The notes: a model not told the origin generated them from the letters alone. 64,000 bases of DNA from Geothermobacter hydrogeniphilus (GCF_002898515.1 NZ_PPFX01000002.1:62001-126000); one strand, 5' to 3'. Shown: positions 47,524 to 57,696, counted from the stretch's first letter. Numbers and translations are program-made.

Positions 47524-48816
47524 TCAACAATCCGAAGAAACAGTCAATACATAGTTATCGGCGCGACACAGTTCTGTCCGCGCCTCGGCGACCAGGAACA
47601 GGGAGCCGGCCACCAGCACCCCCTTCTCACTGCCGGGGCTTTCAAGGGCCGCCCGCAACGCCTCGGCAACCGAAGCAAAAACATCCGCGGGCAGACCGGA
47701 GGCCCGGAGGTGTTCGACGATCTCCCGGGGCGCAACGCTCGGCTGGCCGGCCAGGGGAGCGATGCAGCAGGAGCGGCAGAAGGGGGCCAGCAGCGAGAGG
47801 ATTTCGCCGCAGTCCTTGTCCGCCTTGAATGCCGTAACCAGAACCAGTTCGTCCAGTCCCTCGGCAGCGAGATAGTCGGCCAGGCTGCGGGCACCGGCAG
47901 GGTTGTGGGCACCATCGAGCAGAACCGGCCCCCGTCCCCGCCAGAGTTCAATCCGACCGGGCCAGGTCAGTCTCTTCAGGGCGGCGGAAAAGAGGCGAGG
48001 GTCAAGAGCACAGCCCATTTCAGTCAGTTGTTCAGCAGCCGCCAGGGCGAGTCCGAGGTTGTCACACTGGTGGGCGCCGGGCAGGGCCTGCGGCAAGTCA
48101 GTCAGCCGCCAGTTGCGACCGGAGAAATGGATGCTTCGCGGGGAACAGGACGCGACCCGCCAATCCACCCCGGCAATGCGCAATGGGGCGGCAAGACGCA
48201 CGGCGCGCTGCAGGACAACCCGCATCGCCTCGGGAGTCTGCCGGGCACTGAGGACCGGCACTGACGGTTTCATGATTCCCGCCTTTTCCATAGCAATCGC
48301 CGTCAATCCTTCCCCCAGGTAGGCCTGGTGATCAAGGGCGATCGGTGTCAGCAGACAAAGCTGCGGATGCACCGCATTGGTGGCGTCAAGCCGCCCGCCG
48401 AGACCGGTTTCGAGGACCACCCAGTCGACCCGGCAACGCTGAAAATAGAGCAGCGCCAGCACCGTCGTAAACTCGAAGAAGGTGACCGGAATGCCGACCG
48501 CGACTGACTTCAACTCCGCCGTCAGTGCCGCGACTTCGGACTCCGGGATCGGCGTCCCCGCGATCTGGATGCGTTCGGTAAAGGAATGCAGATGGGGCGA
48601 GGTATACAGCCCGACCCTCAGGCCGCTGCTGCCGAGCAGGGCGGCAAGGGCACAGGCGGTCGAACCCTTGCCGTTGGTTCCGGCGAGGTGCACGATTGAC
48701 AGCGAATGCTGCGGATTCCCCACCCGCCTCAGCAGTTCCTTAACATTGTCAAGCCCGAGCTTGATGCCGAACTGCTGCAGGCCGTAGAGGTAATCCAGGC
48801 TGCGGCGGTAATCCAC
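47524..48816 (-). CDS. folC: Folylpolyglutamate synthase / dihydrofolate synthase
   Basis: 430 residues, Mur-ligase fold. It adds glutamate to dihydropteroate and folates. ATP loop VHLAGTNGKGSTA, TSPHLHSFTERI, ETGLGGRLDATN and LDGAHNPAGA are the family motifs. It follows accD by 3 bases, the classic accD-folC pair. Confidence 0.96.
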   Translation of the reverse strand: MDYRRSLDYLYGLQQFGIKLGLDNVKELLRRVGNPQHSLSIVHLAGTNGKGSTACALAALLGSSGLRVGLYTSPHLHSFTERIQIAGTPIPESEVAALTAELKSVAVGIPVTFFEFTTVLALLYFQRCRVDWVVLETGLGGRLDATNAVHPQLCLLTPIALDHQAYLGEGLTAIAMEKAGIMKPSVPVLSARQTPEAMRVVLQRAVRLAAPLRIAGVDWRVASCSPRSIHFSGRNWRLTDLPQALPGAHQCDNLGLALAAAEQLTEMGCALDPRLFSAALKRLTWPGRIELWRGRGPVLLDGAHNPAGARSLADYLAAEGLDELVLVTAFKADKDCGEILSLLAPFCRSCCIAPLAGQPSVAPREIVEHLRASGLPADVFASVAEALRAALESPGSEKGVLVAGSLFLVAEARTELCRADNYVLTVSSDC

Positions 48817-48819
48817 CGC

Positions 48820-49671
48820 TCAGCTCTTGGTGAAGATCCGCAGGATCTGCGCCAGGCGTGCCTTCATTTCCTGGCGCTGGACAATCATGTCGACCATGCC
48901 GTGTTCAAGTAGAAATTCGGAGCGTTGAAACCCGTCCGGAAGCTGTTGGCGGATGGTCTGTTCAATGACCCGCGGACCGGCAAAACCGATCAGCGCCTTC
49001 GGTTCAGCCATATTGATGTCGCCGAGCATGGCAAAGCTCGCCGTCACGCCACCGGTGGTCGGATCGGTAAGAACTGAAATAAATGGAACACCTTCGGCCT
49101 TGAGCTTGGCCAGCACGGCGCTGGTCTTGGCCATCTGCATCAGGGAGAGAATGCTCTCCTGCATCCGCGCGCCACCGGACGAAGAAAAGATAATGACCGG
49201 GCACTTCAACTCCAGCCCCTTCTCCATGATCCGGGTGATTTTCTCGCCCACCACCGAACCCATGCTGCCGCCCATGAAGCTGAAATCAAAGACTCCGACG
49301 GCGACCGGCAGACCCTCGATGGCGCCCGTTCCACAGACAATGGCATCCCCCCCCCCGGCCTTGGCCAGGGCGGCCTTGATGCGTTCCTTGTATTTCTTCG
49401 AGTCCTTGAAACCGAGAAAATCAACCGACTGCATGCCAGCATCGACCTCCTCGAAGGAACCGCCGTCAAGCACCAGGTCGATCCGCGCCCGCGCGGAAAT
49501 GCGGAAATGGTAATCGCATTTCGGGCAGACGTTCAGATTGCGCTCGATCTCCTTGGTATAGATGATCTCATCGCAGTTTTTACACTTGGTCCAGACACCT
49601 TCGGGCATCTGAACCTTTTTCGCCTCAACCGCCCCGGTCAGGGGCTTTTTCTTTCTCTTGAACCAGGCCAT
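48820..49671 (-). CDS. accD: Acetyl-CoA carboxylase carboxyltransferase subunit beta
   Basis: 283 residues. Zinc ribbon with two CxxC pairs (CKNC and CPKC, about 34-56), then the carboxyltransferase core with SSSGGARMQES and PTTGGVTASFAMLGD. With AccA it transfers CO2 to acetyl-CoA. A run of ten G encodes its AGGGDA segment in frame. It lies 2 bases after the MBL gene. Confidence 0.97.
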   Translation of the reverse strand: MAWFKRKKKPLTGAVEAKKVQMPEGVWTKCKNCDEIIYTKEIERNLNVCPKCDYHFRISARARIDLVLDGGSFEEVDAGMQSVDFLGFKDSKKYKERIKAALAKAGGGDAIVCGTGAIEGLPVAVGVFDFSFMGGSMGSVVGEKITRIMEKGLELKCPVIIFSSSGGARMQESILSLMQMAKTSAVLAKLKAEGVPFISVLTDPTTGGVTASFAMLGDINMAEPKALIGFAGPRVIEQTIRQQLPDGFQRSEFLLEHGMVDMIVQRQEMKARLAQILRIFTKS

Positions 49672-49673
49672 GG

Positions 49674-50462
49674 TTACCTCGCAGCACGCACAGAACCGGC
49701 GAAATAGAAGGCTTCGCCCCCCTTGAGAACTTCCAGTTGAAGGTCTCCCAAGGCGGCCAGTTCGGCTTCAACTTCAGCCAGAAACTGGGGTTTTACATGG
49801 AAAATTTTGACGGGAACATCCGGACGGCCAAACTTGGCAAGTTCACTCCTGAGCATCGCCGGAGTCAGGTGACCGCTGGCAATCGCAAGCTCACGAAGCC
49901 GGTCCGGAAATGAGGTTTCGATAAACGCCAGCAACAGATCACGACACCCTCTGCCGAGCTGCCAGATGGCTTCGGTCGTCGTGGTATCCCCGGAGAAGAG
50001 AACCGAACCGGCATCACCATGGAGCAGATAGCCGGCGGTGAAGACCGGGTGGCTGGTTCGAGCCCACTCGACCCGATAACCGGCGATTTCAGTTCCACCC
50101 GCCTCATTGAGAGGACAGAACTGCAGGGCCGGCGCGGCGGCCTGCGGCAGGCGCGAAAAGTCGGGCCAGACCTCACCATTGAAGAGATTGCGGCGCAGGC
50201 TTTCCAGCACGACAGCAGGGCCCCAAACCCGCAACGGGGTTTCGCGCAGGGTCAGGACATTGTCAACCAGAAAAGCAAGGTCGACCATATGATCGAGATG
50301 GCCGTGAGTCAGCAGCACATCGTCAATGGCAGCCTGTTCTTCCAGGGGAAGAATGGCGGTCACGGTTCCGGCGTCGAGCAACAGCCGCCCGTCAAGCAGC
50401 AGGCTGCTGGTATTGAAGCCGGGCAGGCGCGATCCGAAACTGCCTAAGACACGTATCTCCAT
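49674..50462 (-). CDS. Metallo-beta-lactamase-fold protein, class II cyclic-nucleotide phosphodiesterase-like
   Basis: 262 residues. The metal-binding LLTHGHLDHMVDLAF fits the HxHLDH signature of class II cAMP phosphodiesterases, and SGDTTTTEAIW, FIETSFPDR and SGHLTP are the other ligand-bearing segments of that family (yeast PDE1, CpdP). No signal peptide is seen, so it is cytosolic. Hydrolysis of cAMP or another cyclic nucleotide is likely but not proven; other MBL hydrolases share the fold. It sits between trpA and accD. Confidence 0.75.
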   Translation of the reverse strand: MEIRVLGSFGSRLPGFNTSSLLLDGRLLLDAGTVTAILPLEEQAAIDDVLLTHGHLDHMVDLAFLVDNVLTLRETPLRVWGPAVVLESLRRNLFNGEVWPDFSRLPQAAAPALQFCPLNEAGGTEIAGYRVEWARTSHPVFTAGYLLHGDAGSVLFSGDTTTTEAIWQLGRGCRDLLLAFIETSFPDRLRELAIASGHLTPAMLRSELAKFGRPDVPVKIFHVKPQFLAEVEAELAALGDLQLEVLKGGEAFYFAGSVRAAR

Positions 50463-50488
50463 GAATTCCCCGTGGACCGCCCCGAGCT

Positions 50489-51292
50489 TCAGGTGGCCCG
50501 GTCAACTCCCTGGCGCAGGGCGGCGATGAATTCCGCGACCCGCTCCGGCAGTTCGGGTGATTTGCCATATTCGGCAATAATTTTGACCAACGCGCTGCCG
50601 ACCACCACCGCATCGGCAAAAGCAGCCACCGCTTCCGCGTCGCTCGGCGAGGTGATACCGAAACCGACCGCAACCGGAACCCTGCTTTCGCGGCGCAACG
50701 CGGCGACGTCTGCGGCAATCGCCTGAGGATCGACATGCTGAGTACCGGTGACGCCGGTCATCGAAACATAATAGAGATAACCTTCGCCGGCGGCAGCCAG
50801 TTGCCGACGACGTTCCGGGGGGCTGGTCGGGGCCAGCAGCGTTATCAGGTTGATCTGCCTGCGGCGCAGAGCTCCATGGATTTCTCCCGCCTCTTCCGGC
50901 GGCAGGTCGACCAGCAACAGGCCATCCACCCCGGCGGCGGCGGCATCCGCGGCAAAGGCGTCGATGCCATAACGCAGCACCGGGTTGTAATACCCCATCA
51001 GCACAATCGGCGTGTTGGTGTGTTGCCGCACCCGACTCACCAGCTGCAGAATCGCCCCAAGAGTCACGCCACCGGCCAGGGCCCTCTCTGAAGCGGCCTG
51101 AATCGTCGGTCCGTCCGCCATCGGATCGGAAAACGGAATCCCCAGCTCAATGACATCGGCCCCATTCTCAACCAGAGAGTGCAACAACGTCTCGGTGGTC
51201 GCCATATCAGGATCGCCGGCGGTCACAAAGGGTACCAGTGCCTTGCGGCCCTGTTTTTTCAGTTTAGCAAATGTTTCGGCAATCCGTCCCAT
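50489..51292 (-). CDS. trpA: Tryptophan synthase alpha chain
   Basis: 267 residues, TIM barrel. Cleaves indole-3-glycerol phosphate. ADVIELGIPFSDPMADGPTI contains both catalytic acids (Glu and Asp), and VAVGFGITSP the phosphate loop. Unusually it is separated from trpB1 by rhlB and the glycosylase gene (about 2.4 kb). Confidence 0.97.
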   Translation of the reverse strand: MGRIAETFAKLKKQGRKALVPFVTAGDPDMATTETLLHSLVENGADVIELGIPFSDPMADGPTIQAASERALAGGVTLGAILQLVSRVRQHTNTPIVLMGYYNPVLRYGIDAFAADAAAAGVDGLLLVDLPPEEAGEIHGALRRRQINLITLLAPTSPPERRRQLAAAGEGYLYYVSMTGVTGTQHVDPQAIAADVAALRRESRVPVAVGFGITSPSDAEAVAAFADAVVVGSALVKIIAEYGKSPELPERVAEFIAALRQGVDRAT

Positions 51293-51354
51293 GCTTTACC
51301 CGTTTTCCATTCAAATTCTGCCAGTCTAATCGAACGACGATGCCTTTTCAACCG

Positions 51355-52023
51355 TTATCCCGCCAGGCGTCGCACCGTCTGCAGCAGGTCCTGAAACATG
51401 GCAACCGTCAGACGACCGGTCTGAATATTATAGCGGCTGGTGTGATAGCTGCCGACCAGGCTCGGCGCTCCTGCAAAGGGATAAACAACACCATGCCCGA
51501 AGGGATAATCACCGAGACGTTCGACAAACCCCCACGCCTTATAGGCCTGCAGCAGGGAACGGAAAGCATCTCCTCCAAGGGCGACCACCACCCGCAACCG
51601 CGGCAGGGCGGCAAGCTCATTCAGCAGAAAACCGCGACAGGCATGAAATTCATCGGCCCGCGGTTTATTTCCCGGCGGCAGGCACTTGACGGCATTGGTC
51701 AGATAGAGATCATGCAACCGCAGGCCGTCATTCGCCGCCACCGCCTGGGGCTGATTGCTGAACCCCGCCTGGTGCAGCAACGGGTACATGAAGTCACCGG
51801 CACCGTCCCCGGTGAAGGGGCGTCCGGTCCGATTGGCCCCGTGCGCCCCGGGCGCCAGTCCGACCAGGCAGACACGTGCCCGGCGGTCACCGAATCCGGG
51901 CACCGGCCGGTTCCAGTAATCACTTCGACTGAGACCTTGGCGGGGTGGGAGATCACCGAGCAACTGCACCAGGCGCGGGCAACACCGGCAGCTCAACAGA
52001 CCGGGGAGTTCAGCACCGAGCAT
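51355..52023 (-). CDS. Uracil-DNA glycosylase, family 5 (UDGb type)
   Basis: About 222 residues. Three consecutive ATG codons (52029-52021) follow AGGAG directly; the third has the best spacing. GLAPGAHGANRTGRPFTGD (motif 1) and SYHTSRYNIQTGRLT (motif 2) are characteristic of family 5 enzymes, which also remove deaminated purines. Cys residues in LLSCRCCPRL, the NAVKCLPPGN segment and HACRGF fit the 4Fe-4S ligands of family 4/5. It removes uracil from DNA. It lies between rhlB and trpA. Confidence 0.88.
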   Translation of the reverse strand: MLGAELPGLLSCRCCPRLVQLLGDLPPRQGLSRSDYWNRPVPGFGDRRARVCLVGLAPGAHGANRTGRPFTGDGAGDFMYPLLHQAGFSNQPQAVAANDGLRLHDLYLTNAVKCLPPGNKPRADEFHACRGFLLNELAALPRLRVVVALGGDAFRSLLQAYKAWGFVERLGDYPFGHGVVYPFAGAPSLVGSYHTSRYNIQTGRLTVAMFQDLLQTVRRLAG

Positions 52024-52093
52024 CATCATCTCCTGGCAACCCGATCCAGTGGAACAGTGCCGGATCTGGTGGGCGGACAATGGTCATTGTCCG

Positions 52094-53359
52094 TCAGGAT
52101 CCGCTCTTCGAACCGCGCGGTTTCTGCCGGGGGTGTCGTCTGGACCGACGCCGCTTTTCACCTTCGGTCGGTCGTCCCTTCTGCGGCGGCTTCTTGCGCG
52201 GCGCCGGCCGCTTGTAATTCCAGACCAGCTGATCATCCTCGGGAAAGGTGCTGGGAATCTTCTGTCCCAGGTATTCCTCGATGTCGGCCAGGTAAAAAAC
52301 CAGCTCTTCATCAGCCAGGGTGATCGCCTTCCCCATCGCTCCGGCACGCGCGGTCCGACCGATGCGATGAACATAATCCTCCGGATCCTGCGGCAGATCG
52401 TAATTGACAACGTGACTGACATCCTCGACGTGGATGCCGCGGGACGCGACATCGGTCGCAACCAGGAAATTCAACCGTCCGGCCTTGAAATCGTCAAGGA
52501 TACGCATCCGTTTGCGCTGCACGATGTCACCGGAAATAACCGCCGCCCTGCAGTCGTTGGCCTTGAGCTTGTCGGCCAGATGTTCCGCCTCGCGCTTGGT
52601 ATTGACAAACAACAGGGTGCGCTGGGGCTGTTCCTGCCGGATCAGCCCCAGCAGCAGGGGGAATTTCTCCCGGCGGGTCACATGATAGAGAATCTGCTCA
52701 ACCCGGTCGACGGTCATCTTCTCCGGCTCGATGCGAACCTTTTCGGCAATATCCATGAACTCGTAGGCCAGCTCCATCACCCGCTGGCTGAGGGTCGCCG
52801 AAAAGAGCATGGTCTGGCGTTTTTCATAGGACGGCAGCTTGCGCAACAGAAAACGCAGGTCACGGATGAAGCCCATGTCAAACATCCGGTCGGCCTCGTC
52901 GATGATCACCGCCTCGATCCGGTCGAGGGCGAAGACCTTCTGTTTGTAGTAATCGATCAAACGCCCCGGTGTCGCCACAATCACGTCGACGCCGTTGCGC
53001 AGCGCCTGTCGCTGTTTTTCATAATCGACACCGCCGAAAATCGGTTGCACCTTGAATGGACAACCGCTGCCGAGTCCTTCGGCATCGGCGCAGATCTGCA
53101 CCACCAGCTCCCGGGTCGGGGCGATGATCAGGGCGCGCGGGTTGGCGGTGGTCCGTCCCCCGCTGCGCAGCAGACGGGTAAAGAGCGAGATCAGGAAGGC
53201 GGCGGTCTTGCCGGTTCCGGTCTGGGCCTGGGCTGCGACATCCTTGCCGGCCAGCGCCAGCGGGATGGACTGTTCCTGCACCGGGGTCAGTTCGCTGAAA
53301 CCGACAGCGTTGATCCCCTGCAGCACTTCGGCCGGCAGGTCGAGTTCGGTAAATTTCAT
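52094..53359 (-). CDS. rhlB: DEAD-box RNA helicase, RhlB-like
   Basis: 421 residues from the ATG at 53359 (AGGAG upstream), the same length as E. coli RhlB. Motifs: Q motif with TPVQ, AQTGTGKT, PTRELVVQ, TPGR, DEAD (IIDEADRMFDMGFIRDLRFL), SAT, and HRIGRTARAG. The sequences DADEAD-box flanks and SATLSQRVMELAYE resemble RhlB more than RhlE. The end is a basic tail (about 375-421). It unwinds RNA, possibly with the degradosome; no RNase gene is nearby. Confidence 0.9.
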   Translation of the reverse strand: MKFTELDLPAEVLQGINAVGFSELTPVQEQSIPLALAGKDVAAQAQTGTGKTAAFLISLFTRLLRSGGRTTANPRALIIAPTRELVVQICADAEGLGSGCPFKVQPIFGGVDYEKQRQALRNGVDVIVATPGRLIDYYKQKVFALDRIEAVIIDEADRMFDMGFIRDLRFLLRKLPSYEKRQTMLFSATLSQRVMELAYEFMDIAEKVRIEPEKMTVDRVEQILYHVTRREKFPLLLGLIRQEQPQRTLLFVNTKREAEHLADKLKANDCRAAVISGDIVQRKRMRILDDFKAGRLNFLVATDVASRGIHVEDVSHVVNYDLPQDPEDYVHRIGRTARAGAMGKAITLADEELVFYLADIEEYLGQKIPSTFPEDDQLVWNYKRPAPRKKPPQKGRPTEGEKRRRSRRHPRQKPRGSKSGS

Positions 53360-53637
53360 AAGCTCCTGGTTCCGGATGTTGCGGATCACCGCGACTGCGG
53401 GATCTGGCATCCTGTTGATGAACGTACCCGCCATAAATGGCGAGGTCTGCGAAATCCGGCCGATAAACAATCAGTCCCGGATGAAAACCTTAGCTGGGTG
53501 CTGAAAAAATCGTTCCCCGGGCTGAGCAAAAATATCCAGATGTAAGGCGTCCGCACACCCGCGGAATAAGGCGTACCGGAAGGTACGTCGTTGACGCGGG
53601 GGAAGGACAACGCAGCAGACGGACGTTTTTCATCAGC
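53360..53637. other. Non-coding gap upstream of rhlB, possible intergenic repeat
   Basis: No supportable gene. Between about 53496 and 53636 the sequence has features of a repeat element: an inverted GTACC-GGAA-GGTAC motif near 53575, GCTGAGCAAAAAT and GGACGTTTTTCATCAGCC. I think I recall similar blocks between genes in Geobacter relatives, but only a genome search could show it. Confidence 0.4.
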
Positions 53638-53669
53638 CTGGCACCTGAATTCACTGATTCAGGTGCCAG
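53638..53669 (-). terminator. Hairpin after trpB1
   Basis: Perfect 13-bp arms (53638-53650 and 53657-53669, core GGCACCTGAAT/ATTCAGGTGCC) with a 6-base loop begin immediately past the trpB1 stop codon. The downstream sequence is not U-rich, so termination may be incomplete. Confidence 0.6.
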
Positions 53670-54872
53670 TCAAATCTCGACGCCGATGGCATCGGCGACG
53701 GTATGTATATCCTTGTCGCCGCGACCGGAGAGGCAGACCACCAGCACCTGATCCCTGCCAAGCTGCGGGGCCAGCTTGATCACCTGGGCGATGGCGTGGG
53801 CGCTCTCCAGCGCCGGAATGATCCCCTCAAGCCGGGTCAGGGTCTGAAACGCCGCCAACGCTTCGTCATCCCGAATCGAGACATATTCGGCCCGGCCGAT
53901 ATCATGCAGGTGGGCATGCTCGGGGCCGACGCCCGGATAATCGAGACCGGCGGAAATAGAGTGGGCATGCTCGATCTGCCCATGTTCGTCCTGCAGCAGG
54001 TAGGTCTTGTTGCCGTGCAGAACTCCGACCTCGCCGGCACCGATGGACGCGGCGTGCCTGCCGCTGTCGATACCGAGTCCAGCCGCCTCGACCCCGATCA
54101 GGCGCACCTTTTCATCCGCAATAAAGGGATAGAACATACCCATGGCGTTGGAGCCGCCACCGATACAGGCCACCGCCCCGTCGGGCAGCCGCCCCTCAAT
54201 CTCAAGAATCTGGCGGCGGGTCTCACGGCCGATCACCGCCTGGAAATCGCGCACCATCTCCGGGTAGGGATGCGGCCCGGCCACGGTGCCGATGACATAG
54301 AAGGTATCACGCACGTGGGTGACCCAGTGGCGCAGGGCGTCATTCATCGCGTCCTTGAGGGTGGCGGTACCGCTGGTCACCCCGTGAACCTCGGCGCCGA
54401 GCAGTTTCATGCGAAACACATTCAGTGCCTGGCGGCGGATATCCTCGGTTCCCATGAAAACCTGGCATTCGAGCCCGAACAGGGCAGCGACCGTAGCGGT
54501 GGCGACCCCGTGCTGGCCGGCGCCGGTTTCGGCGATCACCTTCTGTTTGCCCATCCGCCGTGCCAGCAGAGCCTGGCCGACGGTATTGTTGACCTTGTGG
54601 GCCCCGGTATGGTTAAGGTCTTCACGCTTCAGGTAGATTTTCGCCCCGCCGAGATGCTCCGTCAAGCGCCGGGCGAAATAAAGCGGGCTGGGACGGCCGA
54701 CATAATGGCGCAGGTAATAGTCGAGTTCGCGCTGAAAGGAGGAGTCCGCCTGCGCTTTGCGATAGGCCTCCTCCAGTTCCTGAATCGCCGGCATCAGGGT
54801 TTCGGCAACGTAGCGACCGCCGAAAATACCGAAGTGCCCCTGGTTGTCTGGATAATTGTAGCTCACTCTCAC
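53670..54872 (-). CDS. trpB: Tryptophan synthase beta chain, TrpB1 type
   Basis: 400 residues, the standard form that pairs with TrpA. PLP lysine K93 in [23 protein letters not shown], and [15 protein letters not shown] for PLP phosphate. [16 protein letters not shown] is the typical TrpB1 opening. It overlaps trpF by ATGA and is the last gene of the trp cluster proper. Confidence 0.97.
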   Translation of the reverse strand: MRVSYNYPDNQGHFGIFGGRYVAETLMPAIQELEEAYRKAQADSSFQRELDYYLRHYVGRPSPLYFARRLTEHLGGAKIYLKREDLNHTGAHKVNNTVGQALLARRMGKQKVIAETGAGQHGVATATVAALFGLECQVFMGTEDIRRQALNVFRMKLLGAEVHGVTSGTATLKDAMNDALRHWVTHVRDTFYVIGTVAGPHPYPEMVRDFQAVIGRETRRQILEIEGRLPDGAVACIGGGSNAMGMFYPFIADEKVRLIGVEAAGLGIDSGRHAASIGAGEVGVLHGNKTYLLQDEHGQIEHAHSISAGLDYPGVGPEHAHLHDIGRAEYVSIRDDEALAAFQTLTRLEGIIPALESAHAIAQVIKLAPQLGRDQVLVVCLSGRGDKDIHTVADAIGVEI

Positions 54873-55519
54873 ATCTCCCGCCGGGGAGGCGAATTCATCC
54901 CCCGGCTCTCTCTCCGGACAGCTCTGATAAAGGCTGCAACCCTGGCCGGATCCTTGATTCCCGGCGCCGACTCGACTCCGCTGGAAACGTCAACGGCATA
55001 GGGTCCGACACAACGCACGGCGTCAGCAACATTGTCCGGTGTCAACCCACCGGCCAGGATCAGCGGACGGCGACTCGCCAACTCCGCCGCCAGCTGCCAG
55101 TTGAAACTGCGTCCGCTGCCCCCATAGCACTCCGGATCCCAGGCATCGAGCAGCAGCGCCGAAACCTGATAGGAACCCGCCTGTTCAAGGGTTGCCGCGT
55201 TCCGCACCCGCAATGCCTTGATCACCTTCACCCCGTCCATACGGCAGGCTTCCGGCGGCTCGTCACCATGGAACTGAACGGCATCCAGTCCGCAGGCCGC
55301 CACCGTTTCGCGAATCGTCTGCGGGTCGGCATTGACAAACAGGCCGACCAGAGTGATGAAGGGCGGCAGCCCGGCAACAATCCTCTGCGCCTGCTCGATG
55401 CTGACACAACGCGGGCTGCCCTCGAAGAAGACCAGCCCGAGCGCATCGGCACCACAGGCGACAGCATGCTCGCCATCCTCGCGACGGGTGATACCGCAGA
55501 TTTTGACCCGAACCGTCAC
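54869..55519 (-). CDS. trpF: Phosphoribosylanthranilate isomerase
   Basis: 216 residues, TIM barrel. [16 protein letters not shown] carries the catalytic Cys, [29 protein letters not shown], and [10 protein letters not shown] with VDVSSGVES the phosphate site. The order trpB2-trpF-trpB1 is tight (8-base gap, then overlap). Confidence 0.96.
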   Translation of the reverse strand: MTVRVKICGITRREDGEHAVACGADALGLVFFEGSPRCVSIEQAQRIVAGLPPFITLVGLFVNADPQTIRETVAACGLDAVQFHGDEPPEACRMDGVKVIKALRVRNAATLEQAGSYQVSALLLDAWDPECYGGSGRSFNWQLAAELASRRPLILAGGLTPDNVADAVRCVGPYAVDVSSGVESAPGIKDPARVAAFIRAVRRESRGMNSPPRREM

Positions 55520-55527
55520 CGGCGCTC

Positions 55528-56886
55528 CTAACCGATCTTCGGCAGCGCCGCGAGCGATTCCCTGATCGCCTCGGCCGGATAGGAGTAATCCTCCAGTGCG
55601 CCGGAGAAGTAGGCGTCGTAGGCGGCCATGTCAACATGGCCATGACCGGAGAGGTTGAACAGGATGGTCCGTTCCTTACCCTCCTCTTTCGCCTTGAGGG
55701 CCTCGACGACAGCGGCCCGGATGGCGTGGGATGACTCCGGCGCCGGGATGATGCCCTCGGCGCGGGTGAACTGCACCGCGGCCTCGAAACAACCGGTCTG
55801 GCCGAACGCCTGTGCCTCGATCACACCGGCGTCCAGCAGTTGCGACACCAGCGGAGCGGCACCATGGTAGCGCAGCCCGCCGGCATGAATACCCGGCGGC
55901 ATGAAATCGTGGCCGAGGGTGTACATCCGGGAAATCGGTGCCATCTTGGCGGTGTCACCGTAATCGAATTCGTAGACCCCCTTGGTCAGGGTCGGGCAGG
56001 ACTGGGGCTCGGCCGCCAGTAGACGAACCTCCTTGCCGGCCGCCTTGTCGGCCACAAACGGGAAGGCAAGCCCGGCGAAATTGGAACCGCCGCCATGGCA
56101 GCCGATGACAACATCGGGATAGTCGCCGACCAGGGCCAGCTGCTCCTTGGCTTCCAGGCCGATCACCGACTGATGCAGACAGACATGGTTGAGGACGCTG
56201 CCGAGAGCATAGCGGGTGTTCTCGTGGGTCACCGCATCCTCCACCGCCTCGCTGATGGCGATTCCCAGCGAACCGTTGCTGTCGGGATGCTGTTCGAGAA
56301 TCGCCCGGCCGGCATCGGTCTGGTCCGAGGGCGAGGGAATGACATTGGCTCCCCAGAGCTGCATCATGCTCTTGCGGTAGGGTTTCTGGTTGAAGGAGAC
56401 CTTGACCATGTAGACGGTGCATTCCAGGCCGAACATCTGGCAGGCCAGGGCGATCGACGACCCCCACTGCCCGGCGCCGGTCTCGCTGGCAATCCTTTTG
56501 GTCCCGGCCAGCTTGTTGTAATAGGCCTGGGGAACGGCGGTATTCGGCTTGTGGCTGCCGGCCGGGGAAACCCCTTCGTACTTGTAGTAAATCTTCGCCG
56601 GGGTGCCGAGGACCTTTTCCAGACGACGGGCGCGGAACAGCGGCGAAGGACGCCAGAGGCGGTAGATATCCAGAACCTGTTCGGGAATCTTGATCCAGCG
56701 CTCGCTGGAAACTTCCTGTTCAATCAGTCCCATGGGAAACAGCGGCAGCAGATCGTCCGGGGTCACCGGCTGCAGGGTGCCGGGATGGATCACCGGTGCC
56801 ATCGGGCCCGGCAGATCGGGGATGACATTGTACCAGCTGGTCGGAATACGGTCTTCCGGAAGAAGAATCTTGATTACCTCAGACAT
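55528..56886 (-). CDS. Tryptophan synthase beta-like protein, TrpB2 type
   Basis: 452 residues from the ATG at 56886 (GGAGG upstream). It belongs to the longer TrpB2 branch: [16 protein letters not shown] opening, GSHKPNTAV with the PLP Lys, [31 protein letters not shown]. TrpB2 proteins lack the standard TrpA-contact region and are thought to make Trp from indole/serine or act as serine dehydratases or indole scavengers. It lies between trpC and trpF, with an 8-base overlap of trpC. Confidence 0.95.
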   Translation of the reverse strand: MSEVIKILLPEDRIPTSWYNVIPDLPGPMAPVIHPGTLQPVTPDDLLPLFPMGLIEQEVSSERWIKIPEQVLDIYRLWRPSPLFRARRLEKVLGTPAKIYYKYEGVSPAGSHKPNTAVPQAYYNKLAGTKRIASETGAGQWGSSIALACQMFGLECTVYMVKVSFNQKPYRKSMMQLWGANVIPSPSDQTDAGRAILEQHPDSNGSLGIAISEAVEDAVTHENTRYALGSVLNHVCLHQSVIGLEAKEQLALVGDYPDVVIGCHGGGSNFAGLAFPFVADKAAGKEVRLLAAEPQSCPTLTKGVYEFDYGDTAKMAPISRMYTLGHDFMPPGIHAGGLRYHGAAPLVSQLLDAGVIEAQAFGQTGCFEAAVQFTRAEGIIPAPESSHAIRAAVVEALKAKEEGKERTILFNLSGHGHVDMAAYDAYFSGALEDYSYPAEAIRESLAALPKIG

Positions 56887-57673
56887 GACTACCTCCCTGG
56901 AGTTCGGCCAGCTTGGCCGGAATATCAGTTTCACGCATCAGGCTCTCACCAATCAGAAACGCGCGCGCCCCGGCCCGCTGCAGGCGCTCGATATCCGCCC
57001 GCGTGTGCAGTCCGCTCTCGGCAACCGGCAACGCCTCCGGCGGCAGCAGCGGCAACAGCCGCTCAGTGGTCGCCAGGTCCGTGGCAAAGGTTTTCAGGTT
57101 GCGGTTGTTGATGCCGAACAGCGGCGCGGCGACCTGGAAACTTTTTTCGATTTCAGCCGCGTCGTGCACTTCAAGCAGCACATCGAGACCGAGTTCGGCC
57201 GCCTCGGCGGCAAAATCCTCCAGCTGGGCCGACTCGAGGGCGGCGGCAATCAGCAGTACGGCATCGGCGCCGGCCGCCCGCGCCTCAAAAAGCTGATAGC
57301 GGTCGATCATAAAATCCTTGCGCAGCAACGGCAGCGAAACCTGATCCCGGACCCGTTGCAGGTAAGCGAGATCACCGTAGAAGAACTCCCGGTCGGTCAA
57401 CACCGACAGGCAGGTCGCACCACCGTCCCGGTAGTCACCGGCGATCCGGACGGGATCGAAATCGGCCCGGATAATTCCCCGCGAGGGAGACCCCTTCTTC
57501 ACCTCGGCGATAATGGCGGTGCCTGTTTCACTGCGGGACGAAAGAGCGGCGGCAAAGCCGCGCGTCGGCTCGAGATCACGACAGCGGGCCCGATACTCGG
57601 AGAGCGGCATCCGGGCAACCGCATCGGCGACCTCCTGCTGTTTATGACACAGAATTTTGTCCAGAATCGACAT
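56879..57673 (-). CDS. trpC: Indole-3-glycerol phosphate synthase
   Basis: 264 residues from the ATG at 57673. [18 protein letters not shown] (catalytic Glu, Lys), [22 protein letters not shown] and [14 protein letters not shown] are the family motifs. Monofunctional, not fused to trpF. It lies 23 bases after trpD. Confidence 0.97.
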   Translation of the reverse strand: MSILDKILCHKQQEVADAVARMPLSEYRARCRDLEPTRGFAAALSSRSETGTAIIAEVKKGSPSRGIIRADFDPVRIAGDYRDGGATCLSVLTDREFFYGDLAYLQRVRDQVSLPLLRKDFMIDRYQLFEARAAGADAVLLIAAALESAQLEDFAAEAAELGLDVLLEVHDAAEIEKSFQVAAPLFGINNRNLKTFATDLATTERLLPLLPPEALPVAESGLHTRADIERLQRAGARAFLIGESLMRETDIPAKLAELQGGSHV

Positions 57674-57696
57674 CCGTTGCAACTCACTCAGGCAGA

